From Pyrrhosoma nymphula (Eukaryota; Arthropoda; Insecta; Odonata; Coenagrionidae), in NCBI GenBank assembly GCA_963573305.1, contig OY754337.1:74847094-74911093 (forward strand): DNA of 64,000 nucleotides, read 5' to 3'. Positions 10,930 through 22,630 of the stretch are shown here, one piece after another (position 1 is the first letter of the stretch; the number at the start of each line of letters is the position of its first letter). The translations under genes and the position numbers were made by a program. Below the pieces are notes generated by a model. It was given only the letters and a program-made list of their open reading frames with translations, did no database searches and was not told the DNA's origin.

Positions 10930-11175
10930 GCAAAGCGTTCTGCGCGTCTCCCGGATGTATTCCCTAGGTTCAATATTCCAAAATGGCGGCCCGAGGACGG
11001 GTCGAAACGTGCACCCAATGCATCCTCGATGGAAGCGTCCTCGCACGGATCCTTGCAAGGAGGCTCAACCAATTCGGACATCCTTCAAGATGGCCGCCGT
11101 CCTCGGAAGGACGTATATGCGCACTTGGAAGGATCCTTACGGCGAATTCGGACGTGGCTTAAGGCAATTTAACCT
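10930..11175. repeat. GC-rich block of short repeated motifs
   Basis: Words such as AATTCGGAC followed by RT, GGATCCTT, AAGATGGCCGCC/AAAATGGCGGCC and TCCTCG recur in direct and inverted orientation within 250 bases. The end reads CGAATTCGGACGTGGCTTAA. The region at 7134-7240 shares GCGTCCGA and TTCGGACGTCC. This looks like a degenerate miniature transposon, but ends and target duplication are not clear. The ORFs over it (10896-11203) are not recognisable proteins. Confidence 0.35.
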
Positions 11176-11229
11176 TCTCAGTGCGTATTTCAATAGCTTT
11201 TAACGATATTATGCATTTGACCTACACAA

Positions 11230-12500
11230 TTTGAAAAAAAAAAATACAATTTTTATTTTTTTTATTATTACACAGTTTACATCGTAAAATACATGATCTT
11301 ATCCCATTTTTTACAACTAATGACACAAAAATAAATCAAAATTACATCATTAATTGTTGTATTGCAATCACATGGAAAAAAAATAAATAAATATGGAGAA
11401 ATAAAAATAATAATATTGCAGTTGAGGTCCTGCTAAGCCAAAGCGGCTTGTCAGCAGGTGCCTTTTGTTAAAAAGATATTTTTTTTTGCTGTGCAGCGCT
11501 CTGGACAATTTCGGAGCTCAACAATGCTAGCCTATGAGCCACTCTTTCAGTGACTTTTTTAGAACAGATATGCTATTAATATCATTCATTGACATAGGCA
11601 ATTCGTTCAACAACCCAGGGACTACATGTGCAAAAGATCTCTTGCCATGGAGGTTAAAATACTTAGGTACAGACAACCTATTTATTCGACGCAGTTGCAT
11701 GTCAGTATTAATCACACGTTGCTTTATTAATTTGCTGTCAAAAAAGTTGTCACAAATTAACACAATTATACAATTCTTTTAATGGTAACAAACACTGATT
11801 CTTATATACTTCTCTCACATCGTTTTCCTTGACCATCAAATGGGCAACCATTTTATTTTGTAAAGTAATAACCTTATTCAGCAAGGTGGAGTTTGTGCTA
11901 CCCCAAATCGTCAAACCATAACGTATTACGGCCTCAGCTTAGCCTTGATACATTAATTTTTTCAACTCATGAGGCAAATAGTGCTTTAGGTACGACATTT
12001 GAAACAAAATACACCTTAGTTTGTCACATATATAGGTTATATGATTACTAAAACTAAATTTTTCATCTAAAACTATTCCCAAGTATTTTAGGAGTTTAAC
12101 TTGGGTAATTTTTGCACACGAAAAGTACTTATTGCACGAATTTTTCGGTTGGCCACCCTGGTTGGAGTGTAGACAAAGGTGTGTGTGTAGTGTGAGGTCT
12201 AAGGTTTGCCTTTTTTCCTTCACATTTAAAAACTGCAAGGAGTATGTCTTATTATTGTTAATAATTATTTTATTATCGTGACACCATAATTGCAAGGAAT
12301 ACAAATCGTTTTTTAATTTTCGCTGGGCCACCTCAAAACATCTGCTTGTGGATAGTAATGCAATGTCGTCTGCATACATAAAAATCTTGCAGTTTCTAAT
12401 ATGTTGAACGATGTCATTTATATATGTTAGAAACAAAATTGGTCCTAATATTGAACCCTGGGGAACTCCGAATGCAATGTTTGCAATGTTTTATGATAAT
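11230..12500 (-). pseudogene. 5'-truncated LINE with YADD reverse-transcriptase core
   Basis: The minus strand reads the reverse-transcriptase palm of a non-LTR retrotransposon. GVPQGSILGPILF (upstream of 12436) is followed by YINDI and then the catalytic YADD (12365-12376). After that come KYLGIVLDEKF, a GLTIWGS block and the C-terminal block SVPKYFNLHG...NELP...FKK-like (11527-11700). Stops interrupt the frame near 11938 and 11760, and one frameshift is needed. Sequence upstream of 12500 does not continue the RT, so the copy is 5'-truncated. The 3' end near 11230 is A-rich on the minus strand. The clade is not certain, but Jockey/CR1-like placement fits. Confidence 0.85.
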
Positions 12501-13285
12501 ATGCATATATTATGGTCATATATAACCCTGTATTCTTGCAAAATATAAATGAAAGGAATCGAATTATGAATCACTTTACAAAAAATATTCAAAAACGACA
12601 CAGTAAATACAGTCTCACATCTGTAAACCGTAGCCTTGCTCACATATATTTTCAAATAAAATATATTAGAATAGTGTTAACATTATTATTATACTTTTAG
12701 GTAATTAATGGATTAATGTCCAAATTAATTTTAATGAACATTTAATTGCCTATTTACTAATGTATACTACGTGTGATAACATATTAGGTGTCCTTTTTCA
12801 AAACTTAATTGCAATTAAAAATCCATTTCATTTAGCTGGACTTATATCAACTTAATGCCAACTTATATCAATTCAATACCAATCTATTTATAAGTTATTA
12901 TTATTTTATACGCATACGCCTTAGAAGTAGCTAACCTATAACAGTAATATATAGAACACAAATTTACAACAACCAAAGCATTTATATCGATCAATGACTC
13001 ATTCATTTACGGTTACTATCCTTAAATTATATTATTTGCTGATATTCATTTAAATTCGTGTTAACTATTGAAGATTATTACAGTTTTCATTCAAAAGCAT
13101 TAACATTAAATGTAAATTAGGGGACCTCCGGAGCCCGCAGGCCGTTTTGCTACGTACGAAATATTTTATGCGGCTCGCGAAAAAATATTTATTCTACACG
13201 CAAAGCTTACAGCTGTTAATCATTTTCATTTAAAGACTAAGTCATTAAATTTAAGAAGTACTTCACTATTTTATTGCCTTGGATA
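12500..13285. other. AT-rich DNA, nothing recognised
   Basis: No coding family or structured repeat is visible on either strand. Confidence 0.5.
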
Positions 13286-13440
13286 TAGCACGTAATAATA
13301 ATAATACCTTTATTATCCAAAGATCATGTGTACAAATAAATTACAATGATATAGGATTCGTCAGACAGAAAATAAATGAATATACACCCAAAGTCAGAAC
13401 AAAAGTAAAGTGAAGGCCGACAGTGGATATATGTACATCA
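13286..13440 (-). mobile_element. LINE 3' tail
   Basis: Read on the minus strand the segment ends GGATAATAAAGGTATTATTATTATT, a polyadenylation-like word followed by a short ATT repeat. This is typical of the 3' end of insect non-LTR elements. The 59555 locus carries a similar tail and has LINE coding sequence attached. No coding sequence is attached here. Confidence 0.4.
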
Positions 13441-14985
13441 TGTACAGTGTAACATAATTCACTAATAATTATATATCTATCTTTTTAACATTCAAAGAAT
13501 TCATTCACACTATACGTAGCCTTCAGAAGTATGATGAGGTTCATAAGCATGCTGCTCTCGCATTTCATGTTTTACAGAGAAACATCATATCTAACATTTG
13601 CTTGCAACTCACTTGCAATTTTCAATTACAATGACATTTTCATCTTCAAGGGTCCACTCACACCAGCCTAGGTTTCGCCAATTTCTTTGCTTGCTTATTA
13701 CTCACATCAATGAGACTTTCGTGGTCTTTGTAGACATTTTATTACGCTTTTATATTTTTTTCAATGTATTAATATAAAAAGAAACACTGGTATTGCCCCG
13801 AGTTCCAGACCAGAAAGGAATTAGTTCCGTATGTTATTAAAAACGTAAAATTAAAAGTTTCCATGGATTACAAAGTTATGTCTGGAATCTTTACATGAAA
13901 AAAAACCCTACAACCATAACACTACATGAAAAAACCTACAACCATAAAATTTAGAGAACAATATGCCAAATTGACCAAGGGTTTATGTTTCTTTACATCG
14001 ATTTTAAAGTATAGGTACGTATATTTCGCAATTTTAGTTTAAACGCTTGGTTATAATGAGCAGTAAGGCCGTAATGCTTTCGTTTTTAATGGTTTACAAT
14101 GCACTCTCATTCACTTCCCCTTACCCCTTCCGGTACAATGGAAGTTAGCATTATGCGGGAGTCGTCCACGAGTGATCCGTTTTCCTCCAGAAACTTCAAC
14201 TTGTAGTTGCTCTGGCCAAATTTCAGACTTTACTCACATAATTCAAACCTCAAACCCCAGAACTAATAAAACATCCAGTTAAATCCGAAACATACAAAAT
14301 TATAAGCATTTTTGTTAGTTCCTGTAGTAGGGCGTCGGTTTTCTCATTTCGCTGAAGGTTTTCAGGCGTAATGCCAGGCTTTTTTGTTTATAAAATTATT
14401 TTGGGGAAACATGTAGAAGAGCGGTTTTCAACATCTAAGAGATAATTATATGCCCCACAAGAAACAAGAAAATTCACCATCCCGCAACGTCCCGCATTAT
14501 TACTTTTTGATGAAAACTAATTACTTTTTTTGGAAAAATACAATTTTTTTCTTTAAGAAAAATAGACATTTTTGCAGTTTGATTAGCATACACCGCATTT
14601 AAAATCATATATGTAAATTTTAAAAACTTTCCGTCTATAATTTCATTTTAAAAAATAATAATCGGTCAACAACTATGGTTTAGGCAGAGTCCCAAAGTTG
14701 GCGTGACTTTCACATGCTGGAACACTATGGACTTGCTACCCGAGCAGCGGTCACTATCCGTCTGTATCAGACGGACGGGTGAAAGCCTGAACACCTACCT
14801 TCTGCGTTTTCAGGCATCTCGAGATATAATCTACCAATCCCCGTATTAAAAACATCCAATATACATAATAACTTCATTTTTCCTACCATGACCATGTTTT
14901 AGGGATTCTGAACCACTGTGCGCCGGTCGCATATAAAAGATTAATAATCAGTGTTATTCTTATTTGCTAAGTGATTTATAGGGAC
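13440..14985. other. No gene recognised
   Basis: AT-rich sequence with no recognised family. A small palindrome TCCGTCTG/CAGACGGA occurs near 14760. Confidence 0.45.
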
Positions 14986-14989
14986 CTCA

Positions 14990-15185
14990 TATTCACGGTA
15001 CTCCTGCATCCCAGCGGAACCATTTTACATCGCTGGTGACTTTTAAGAAATTCCTGAAAGAAGATTGTGCTTAGCCATCTGCACGAGCCTATAAAGAACT
15101 TCCGTTCATATGGACATCCCATCTCGATAATCATCGAGGATGACCAAGTATTTGAAAGGGGACAGTAGGGACCAATAAAGAAAGA
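14990..15185 (+). pseudogene. LINE C-terminal tail fragment
   Basis: The plus-strand frame reads TSLVTFKKFLKEDC and a stop, the typical ending of a LINE reverse-transcriptase polyprotein. It is followed by a short 3' untranslated stretch ending in ACCAATAAAGAAAG. Only about 20 codons are recognisable, so this is moderate evidence at best. Confidence 0.4.
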
Positions 15186-15392
15186 GACATTATATTAAAT
15201 TCCTCTTCTGAAATAGTATGTTGATTCCTGTTATTATGTGGTTTCACAAAAGCCATGTAAAACCCTTAGATTTAGAATTCTCTTTCTTTTTTTTATTTCC
15301 TATTTCAAATATTCAACCTGAAGTCAATCAAGTAAACAGTTATGAGCTAAAATAGTATTCTCGAATGCTAAAAACTCCCGTTTCTCATAAAA

Positions 15393-15500
15393 CTGATGAT
15401 ATCAGGCCTGACATATTGGAAATGGTGGATACTCATATTGAGAAAAACCAACTTTGTAATTCCCAGTGAAAAAAACAAAGTTGGTATTTCTCAACATGGA
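15393..15500. repeat. Hairpin related to the 24.3 and 27.4 kb palindromes
   Basis: CTGATGATATCAGGCCTGA (15396 on) leads into ATTGAGAAAAACCAACTTTGT and, after about 15 bases, the inverted ACAAAGTTGGTATTTCTCAA. The flank GGCCTGATATCATCAG and the GTTGGTTTTTCTC arm match the outer parts of the palindromes at 24232-24470 and 27323-27560. This appears to be a copy with most of the central region deleted. Confidence 0.6.
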
Positions 15501-16790
15501 CTCCTATTTCTCGTTTGATATGTTACCAATTTGAAAAATGATTCGTGGATTTATTAATTGTACCACAGGTATACTTAGTATGACTTTTTTTAATTATATT
15601 GTTTAGTTAATTATTACTTGAATGTTCTATGAACTTAAGTTTAATTCATTCTTTCCGGGCATCAATGAGTTACATGTTACCCATACTCTTAAGGTGTGCG
15701 TAACCAGAATTCTAAGGTCGAAACTTCAGTCATCTGACTTCGATGGCAAAGCGTTATCTTCTAATTTAACGAAGCGCGCCGTCCAGTCACCTGATACCGG
15801 TCCGTAGTACTAAATTCCCCCGCGTTTGGCGCTCTGCACCGTCGTCCTGGCGGACTCTTCTCTCCGTGGGACGGTTTCGTCCTCAGACGGCCGTCCCATC
15901 GGATTAAATAGATGAAAGGAGAACGAGGGCGTAGCCTATCGCTGAAATTAATCGATATTGGATATATCGCAGTGAAGCGAGAAAAGGTCGAAGTCCTTGT
16001 ATGAAAATCCGAGGAAAAATAAATTAACCCACCATTATTTTCTATTTTTTTCTCCTTTTTATAATCCACCCGCCAATAAAGGGGACCAGAGAGGAAGAGA
16101 GTTATGGCTCTCTCTCTATCAAATATCGATTTCGCGCGTCCAACCCTCCTTTGTTATAAATTCTCCGTTTGACTGTGCCTCCGGGGGTCCATTTGAAAAG
16201 AAGAGGATGGCACGAGGAGGAAAATCCTTTGACCTCGGTTAATTATTCTCGTGGAATAATTGTTCCCGAGGCAACAGGTCCTAGGGGTGGTCCGCGCCAA
16301 TCGACATCAAGGGCACGCAGCGAACAGATCGCGTGAGACGCATTGAAGAGCGCTCACATATTTTCATTTGTTTTCCCGCGTGCAACTGATGCCAACTATT
16401 CGTTATTCTTTTGTTAGCGCACACATAAGAGTTTGAGGTAAATAAGAGAAATGGAATGTAAAAATTGAAGAGGGCTGTGCATCAAAGTCTGAGGTTATCT
16501 CTGTATTCTGGTTAATATAGATATAACATATAAACTTAACTTAGAAGCCGACGGCTGAACATCAGCATAAAAAGTTTCTATTTCTCTCTCTCTCTTCGTT
16601 CTAAGAATTAATTTTTTTATGAAGAAAACTTTTGACAATTTCAGTTACCATTTTGGAAATTGGAAGCAAAATGCATAAATTTCGGCAGAAATAGAAATAT
16701 ACAAAATAAATGCACATGCTCCATTTTTTTAAACAGTTTGTTTTTACTGAAAGGGAATGTGCTGTTAGATACGAGACAGCAGATGTTGGG
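15500..16790. other. Mixed sequence, no gene recognised
   Basis: A moderately CpG-rich part at 15760-16350 has open frames on both strands but no recognised domain. The rest is AT-rich, with a short CT run near 16585. Confidence 0.4.
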
Positions 16791-16794
16791 GAGT

Positions 16795-17035
16795 GTGTTG
16801 TACCTTGGAACAAAATTTACAAATTATTTTTTTTCTTGGTAAGTAATGAATATTTTTCAGCAAAACTTAACTTCTAAGCAGTTGCCCTACTTGTACACAA
16901 AATAAATTTTTTTCGAGGATGTAGCAAAAATTTAAAGCGACCATAGTTGAGTTTGAATTTTTTTTGTATTTTGTTCCAAGGTACAACACGCTTTTGTACC
17001 TTGGAACAGGACCTGCTGTTCCTTGGAACATATCC
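16795..17035. repeat. Cluster of GTACCTTGGAACA motifs
   Basis: GTGTTGTACCTTGGAACAAAAT (in pieces, 16795-16816) has a perfect 22-bp inverted match at 16968-16989. GTACCTTGGAACA then recurs directly at about 16995-17007, and a variant GTTCCTTGGAACA lies about 10 bases beyond. GGAACAG and CTGTTCC around 17001-17020 form a further small palindrome. No coding sequence is attached. It could be the end of a small inverted-repeat element or a cluster of protein-binding sites. Confidence 0.7.
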
Positions 17036-17119
17036 TAATTTCTCTTTAAAAAGTGCAATAACAATACATGTTTTGTGAAATATAAATTTTTATTTGTTAA
17101 TACATATACATGTTACTTG

Positions 17120-17142
17120 ATAAATATATATATATATATATG
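17120..17142. repeat. (TA)n microsatellite
   Basis: An uninterrupted TA dinucleotide run of about 20 bases. Confidence 0.85.
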
Positions 17143-17144
17143 TC

Positions 17145-18265
17145 TGTCTGGATGCCACCGCCTTTGAGGGTTTTCATGGTACCTGCAGAATGCTTGTGAC
17201 AGAATGTTGGTGATGCCATAGCTCGGTAACTAAGGAGTTGCGACACCATGTTCATAGGACAAAAAATAATTCTTAAAGTCACTTCCCCAAACTTCTTTAG
17301 AGTTTATGAACTTTCCTCATGAAACACCCTGTATGAAGCCAATAGCTTAAAATGTATCTGCACATAAAATTTGTGACTGGCCGTGGATTCAAGGGCTAAT
17401 CGCCATTTTCAATGCATCCTTTAAAGATCATTAGCAAAATTAATAATGAGGATAATTTCAAAGCCTTTGGTTTTTTATCATGAATTGGTTCCAAAAATGA
17501 AGACAGTGGTTCAGACTCTTAGCATATAAGACAGCTACCACTTTCATTTTAATGTAGCAACAGAGGATTTGAAAATGGAATATACTTTTTTTTAACTATT
17601 TATGTTTGGAAATCACTTAGAATAGGACAAAATATAACCTCCTATATACTGACAGGAACTGAGCCTGTGAATCAGGCTGTTCCCTATCCGGAATAATCCT
17701 CAGCACATGTACCACGATGTTTAGCGATGATAGTATTTGACGTGAATGTTCGCTCATTTTGCTCTTCAATTCTTTCGATTCAACTGCATCCTTATCACCG
17801 AAGTTCACTGTCAGTGGTGCAGGGATTGAAGGAATTTTTCTTCGTATAAAATATATCGTACCAATATAACAATAATCCTGAAGTATGCAACCGTTAGCAA
17901 TAACACGTCAAAAATGACGTCCCCTACTACAAAATTGGTGCACGATCAGTAATTGTATTGTAGTGCTAGAAAGATGTATAGAAGGACTGAGAAGTAATTT
18001 AAACTGTACATAATTTAAAAAAAAAGAAGGAATCTCTTAAATAATTCCTCCACACAAAGTCCCGTTTATATATATTTTTAAATGAAAATAAAGGCTAATA
18101 TGTAATTGCCTTTAATTAGCTTTCAGTTAATTAAATGCACGGATCATTTCTTAAATAAAAGTATCGATATTATATTGTTTGTAGTAACATGGTAACCAAG
18201 ATAAATATCCATCACATATCCTGTATAATATTTATTTATATATTTATGTCTAAATCTTTTATTGA
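17145..18265. other. No gene recognised
   Basis: AT-rich, with no recognisable coding family or structured repeat. Confidence 0.45.
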
Positions 18266-18269
18266 AATC

Positions 18270-18412
18270 TTGATCGCAGTGCCCCTGGCAGCGTTGCAGA
18301 CTGGCAGACATACCATAGCTCTGAAGACGATGGCAGAGGCAGTCATGGAAACGTCGGCTACCAAATTCTTGACCTGGTGGAAAACCCGAGATTACTTCAT
18401 TCATGCCTAGGT
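18270..18412 (+). repeat. Single-arm copy of the GAAACGTCGGC repeat
   Basis: CTCTGAAGACGATGGCAGAG is followed by GGAAACGTCGGCTACC (about 18347-18362), then TTGACCTGGTGG and GAAAACCCGAG. This is the same word order as the right arm of the foldback at 5247-5419. The opposite arm is poorly preserved. Open frames on both strands across it are not recognised proteins. Confidence 0.55.
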
Positions 18413-18419
18413 AATTATA

Positions 18420-19620
18420 TAGTTTGACATATTCATTTTTATCAATTCAAATTTAAATCGCCTTCGAGATCCTCTTCATTTCACTTGATGCATCGGTCTA
18501 GACTTGTTTTTCATTTTTCGACAGTCCTAGAAACTCCCATAAGGTGGTTTGAGCTAGATAGTTCCCTAGTCATAGTGGAGACCATATTCAAATTTTATTC
18601 TTTGATTTCAGCGTCTGTAAGAAGTACGAAATAAATATTGTAATATTAATGGCGCAAAGATGTAGTCACGTATGCCCAAAAATCTCGATAGTTAAATAAA
18701 TAAAGCTACATAAGTCCCTAACTTGACTCATTTTTTCCCGCCGAACGGCTGAAAATCCTTCAAACCGGCAGGTTTTTTGCGATTCTGTCAAAATTTCTGT
18801 GGTGAGTAATAGTCTATTTTTTATAAATAGTTGAGAAAACGTGCAATCTATACACCGTTAGTTTTCTGACGAAATCTAGGTGTTATAAATTCCTATTTCC
18901 TTTCATATTCTCCCTCTGGAGCGCACAGCCGTAATCTATCCCATGTAAAACATCTTATATTTACAGAAATATTGCTCGAAAAGTAGTTTATCATTGGGTT
19001 CATATTTTTATATCATTGGAAATGTGAGAGCTTTTTCTTTAAAATGAGGCTTAATTCATCAAATTCTAGGTGAAGTGATTTTTCGCTCGAACTACCTCAA
19101 GCGATCCATTTACAATACATCCGTCGTTTTCCTCTTCACCTCTTCCAAGTTTGCCAAATGTTTTCTTTTGAGGACTTTTTTCATTAGGGGGAATGAAAAG
19201 AAGCCGCAGGGAGAAAGACTGGGAGAATATAAAGGATAAGAAAGCGGGATCATGCCGTTTGGGGACCAAAGTATTCGCACACATAGGACGGTGTTTGCGA
19301 GTTGGCACGCTGGCATGGCGGGGTGAAACCACTACCCAAAAAGTCATAATAATGTAACCAACTAGGCCAATAATGTAACGTTCCCGCTTACAATCGTGAA
19401 ATAATTATTCCTCCCTTCTCGGTAAGCCGATCCCCACGCTTCCCAAAGAAATGAATTTACGTCTTTTTATATGTACAATTACCTGGACTTGTTACACGGC
19501 ACTCAGGTTAGCGTTTCTGAGTAAGGAAGAAAAAGAAAATTATTTGGCATGCACACAAAAATAACATTTATGTAATCTAATACACAACACACGAAAGGAG
19601 AGTCATGCACTATGCTTGTT
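18420..19620. other. No gene recognised
   Basis: AT-rich. The overlapping minus-strand frames at 19066-19347 have no recognised domain. Confidence 0.45.
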
Positions 19621-19624
19621 TAAA

Positions 19625-19985
19625 ATTGAGACTTCGTATCCAACACTGAAGATATTGCATTGCTGGCTGAGAGCGAAAATGATCTAAGTGAGCTACTTGA
19701 GATACTGGAGGACATCCTAACAACAGGATATATTATGAAAATAAATGTAGAGAATACCAAAGTACTTAAGTTTAGTAAGCATGGGGGACAAGCTGAAGTT
19801 TATTTAAGTGACAGGCGATTAGAGTATGTAGAGGAGTTTATCTACCTGGGAAGCAAAATAACAGATGATGGAAGGAGAAAAAGAGACAAAGTAAGTAGAG
19901 TTCACTAGGCAAAGAATGCTTTTTATCAAAAAGGAAAAACCCTTACATCCAGAAATATTGGCTTAGAACTGACGTAAGCCAGAGA
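19625..19985 (+). pseudogene. LINE reverse-transcriptase fragment
   Basis: The plus strand reads EDIALLAESENDLSELL, followed by MKINVENTKVLKFSK, a YVEEFIYLGSKITDDG block and AKNAFYQK...LTSRNIGLEL. These are the segments directly after the catalytic aspartates in APE-type LINEs. The expected FADD is replaced by NTED-like residues, so the active site is lost, and a stop splits the last two blocks. The piece begins and ends abruptly. A mariner remnant on the opposite strand follows immediately. Confidence 0.75.
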
Positions 19986-20059
19986 GTGAGGTATCAACTG
20001 TTGCCGACTATAACGGCGGAATTGGCTTCAAGAATCAAGCAGAATATCTCCTCCATTTT

Positions 20060-20545
20060 TTTAACCTCCTTGGTTGAACCAGCTTTCGTCACATGTAATG
20101 ACCTTGTAAAAAGTTCAGGGTCGACTTACAACTGTTCTTTCAATTCACGACACGCGTTCAGTCGATACTACTTTTAATAAGCCGCGAGAAAACGAGGTAC
20201 AATTTTTGCAACTCTTTTAATTGGCAATTCCAAACTTTAAGTGCAATATCGGAAACTTCATGACACTCCATTCAAATCAACAAGTTCTTCTATGGTTTTG
20301 CGATGGTCTTCAAAGATCAGTTCACGATGTTTGCATCCGTTCGAGATGTGGATGGTCGCCCAGGACGAGGTTGGTATTCAAGTGACAATACATCTTTCTT
20401 GAAGCAGGACAATCTCTCTTAAACTTAAACTTCCCCCTAGCAGCTGCCTTTAAAGCTATTTAAACCATACCAATTGTTTCCGTCGCCGACTTTCCTAGCA
20501 GAAAACATAATAGGCGTTTCAGGAAAAATTTGGTGGTAGTGATTT
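20060..20545 (-). pseudogene. mariner transposase pseudogene, C-terminus missing
   Basis: Read on the minus strand in several frames, it starts with GKSATETIGMV, part of the first helix-turn-helix of mariner transposases. It continues with PRPGRPSTSRTD, the AT-hook-like linker. Next is ELIFEDHRKTIEELVDLNGVS, the second helix-turn-helix. It ends near VITCDESWFNQG, which carries the first catalytic aspartate. The later catalytic region is absent. Stops and at least two frameshifts are present. Terminal inverted repeats were not identified. Confidence 0.8.
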
Positions 20546-20549
20546 TAGA

Positions 20550-21510
20550 CAAAATTAACATGAAATAAACACGAATTGAAATTATTTAGTGCCTCTGATT
20601 TAGAGGTAATGATAATTTTGTAAATGTGGAAATCGCAGTACTAAAAGGATATTTTTCATTCACCTATTCGTGATTTGGAATATGTTCGTGATAAAACGGG
20701 TTTCCCTTGCTTAACAATCCCGATGCCAATTTTGTTTTACTATCATTTTCTAAAAACGTTTCTATTGAGCAACTTTAACGAGTAGCATGTCTTTGGGAAT
20801 TTTTAGAAAAATGTTTCGGCTTGAGGCATTCTTTGACATTTTAATTAAAAATCATGATAGGTACTTAATAAATTTTCGACAAATTCTATTGTGTTTATTA
20901 ATTAATGAGTGACCTGTGACCCTTAACCTTTACAGTTATTGCCCAAGGCAAAATCGTGCTTGTGGCCAAGCTCCTTAATTCCTATTCAATGAGCTTTAAT
21001 ATCCACCATCTGAAGAATATCACATATTCACGAGTAATATCGAGATATAATAAAGCGAAATATGTATCCGTCATGCTACTGTATGAACTTACAGGCTGAA
21101 TATTTTATAAACAAAACTTATTCTATTTCTACAATCGCATGTAATCATACTGTGGTTTCTGAGAGCAAAACAAACTTCAGTGAACACCTCTTTTTGAGCA
21201 TTCATTGATTTTACTTAAGTGTTTGTCAGACGAACAGTAAAACCAAGCGCTCATATCGCGGTGAAATTGGTAACGCTGGTAACATAAGTCTATCAAACAT
21301 ATAGCATGCAAGGTTCAAACTTCAGTGATAGAAAGTCAGGACACTGGTGGTAGAAACTTCACTTTCACATAGTTGTATTTGGCTTTGGAAAAATGGCTAT
21401 ACCTGTGGAATTTCGCCTGTAAATTTAGAGTCCAGGAAAATTTCACCCAAAGTAGTCAATCGCTAAATCATCTAAGATTTTCCCAGTGAATATGATGTAT
21501 AAAGTCTTCA
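20550..21510. other. AT-rich DNA, nothing recognised
   Basis: No coding family or structured repeat is evident. Confidence 0.5.
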
Positions 21511-21515
21511 TGGGC

Positions 21516-21665
21516 ATTACACCAGGTAATAGGCATCATATCTGCCAACGTTTCGACGAAGGACTTGTTCGTTATCAGCAGGGCTTCTGAATCACATCAA
21601 AGATGATGACGAAAAAGTCGTTTGTCGAAACGTCGGCAAATATGATGGCTATTACCTGGTGTAAT
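21516..21665. mobile_element. 150-bp foldback with CTGATGA-like/GAAACGTCGGC arms
   Basis: ATTACACCAGGTAAT at 21516 is inverted as ATTACCTGGTGTAAT at 21651-21665. The arms continue inward through GGCATCATATCTGCCAACG and its partner CGTCGGCAAATATGATGGC. The right arm has AGATGATGACGA...TCGTTTGTCGAAACGTCGGC, where a small ACGA/TCGT hairpin precedes GAAAC. It belongs to the same family as 5247-5419 and 3314-3381. No protein is encoded. Confidence 0.75.
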
Positions 21666-21669
21666 ACCT

Positions 21670-22630
21670 GTGTAGAGTTTATAGTCAATCGTTGTTGTTA
21701 TTTCAAAAAGGTAACACGTTTTTAAATATTTTATAGATTATATGGAATAGATAAATTACCTACATATTATAGCATTTTCAATGAAAACGTATTTTAAAAT
21801 GTCACTCTCCAAGATGTGGAGCACAACAGATAAATCATCATTATTAGTCTTCCAGTCCTTAACATTGGTTGACTGCAGCCCATGATTGTAACTTGTCTCC
21901 TACGGATATGTACTCGTAGCTCTTCAGCTTCAGTCACCGCTGTAGCTGGCCTCTGCAATTGTCCCTCTGTCTCCCTCAAGTACCTTCTACTTTCCTCCAC
22001 TCATATTTTCTCCCCTATTGTTTTCCTTGCATGTTCGCTGTGTCTCAAGTGTAATAGGCTGATTTTTGATGAATATCATCAAAGCTTTCTTTATATATAT
22101 TGGGAAAAAAGTATCTAAGATCATTAAAATACCATTAATTGTAGCAGTAATTCTAATTACCTGCACGATGAGTTCACTGAGAGTACAATAAAATATTTTC
22201 TCTGCAACTGTATTGTGGATTTAAATTGCTAGCTTTTTCTTGCTCTCTTGAGAGATTATTTCGGTCAAAATACTTTAATTATAAATCAATATACATGTAA
22301 TCGCCCTTTGAAAACCTGCAAAGATTCGTTTTGCTTTAGGAACTAGCTGGTAAGCCGAGTTAAATCAATTATGACACTAACCTCCTTTCTTTATTGTCTA
22401 CAGTTTGGATCATTAATCAATATCCTACGATTTTTCGTATATAGTATCTACCATTTCCAATAAGTGCGTCATCTACTCTGAATTTAAAAAAATAAAGATG
22501 GCGATTGGCTTATGGATAGCACAGAATTTATGAAAATTATGGATTTGGTAATGGTGGATAAGGGTGAATACATTCCATTGCACACGAGTCTACTGACTCG
22601 GCAGCTACTCCGAGCTCTCTCTCTCTTGCA
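21670..22630. other. No gene recognised
   Basis: AT-rich apart from 21880-22000, where both strands are open but show no recognised domain. Confidence 0.45.
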
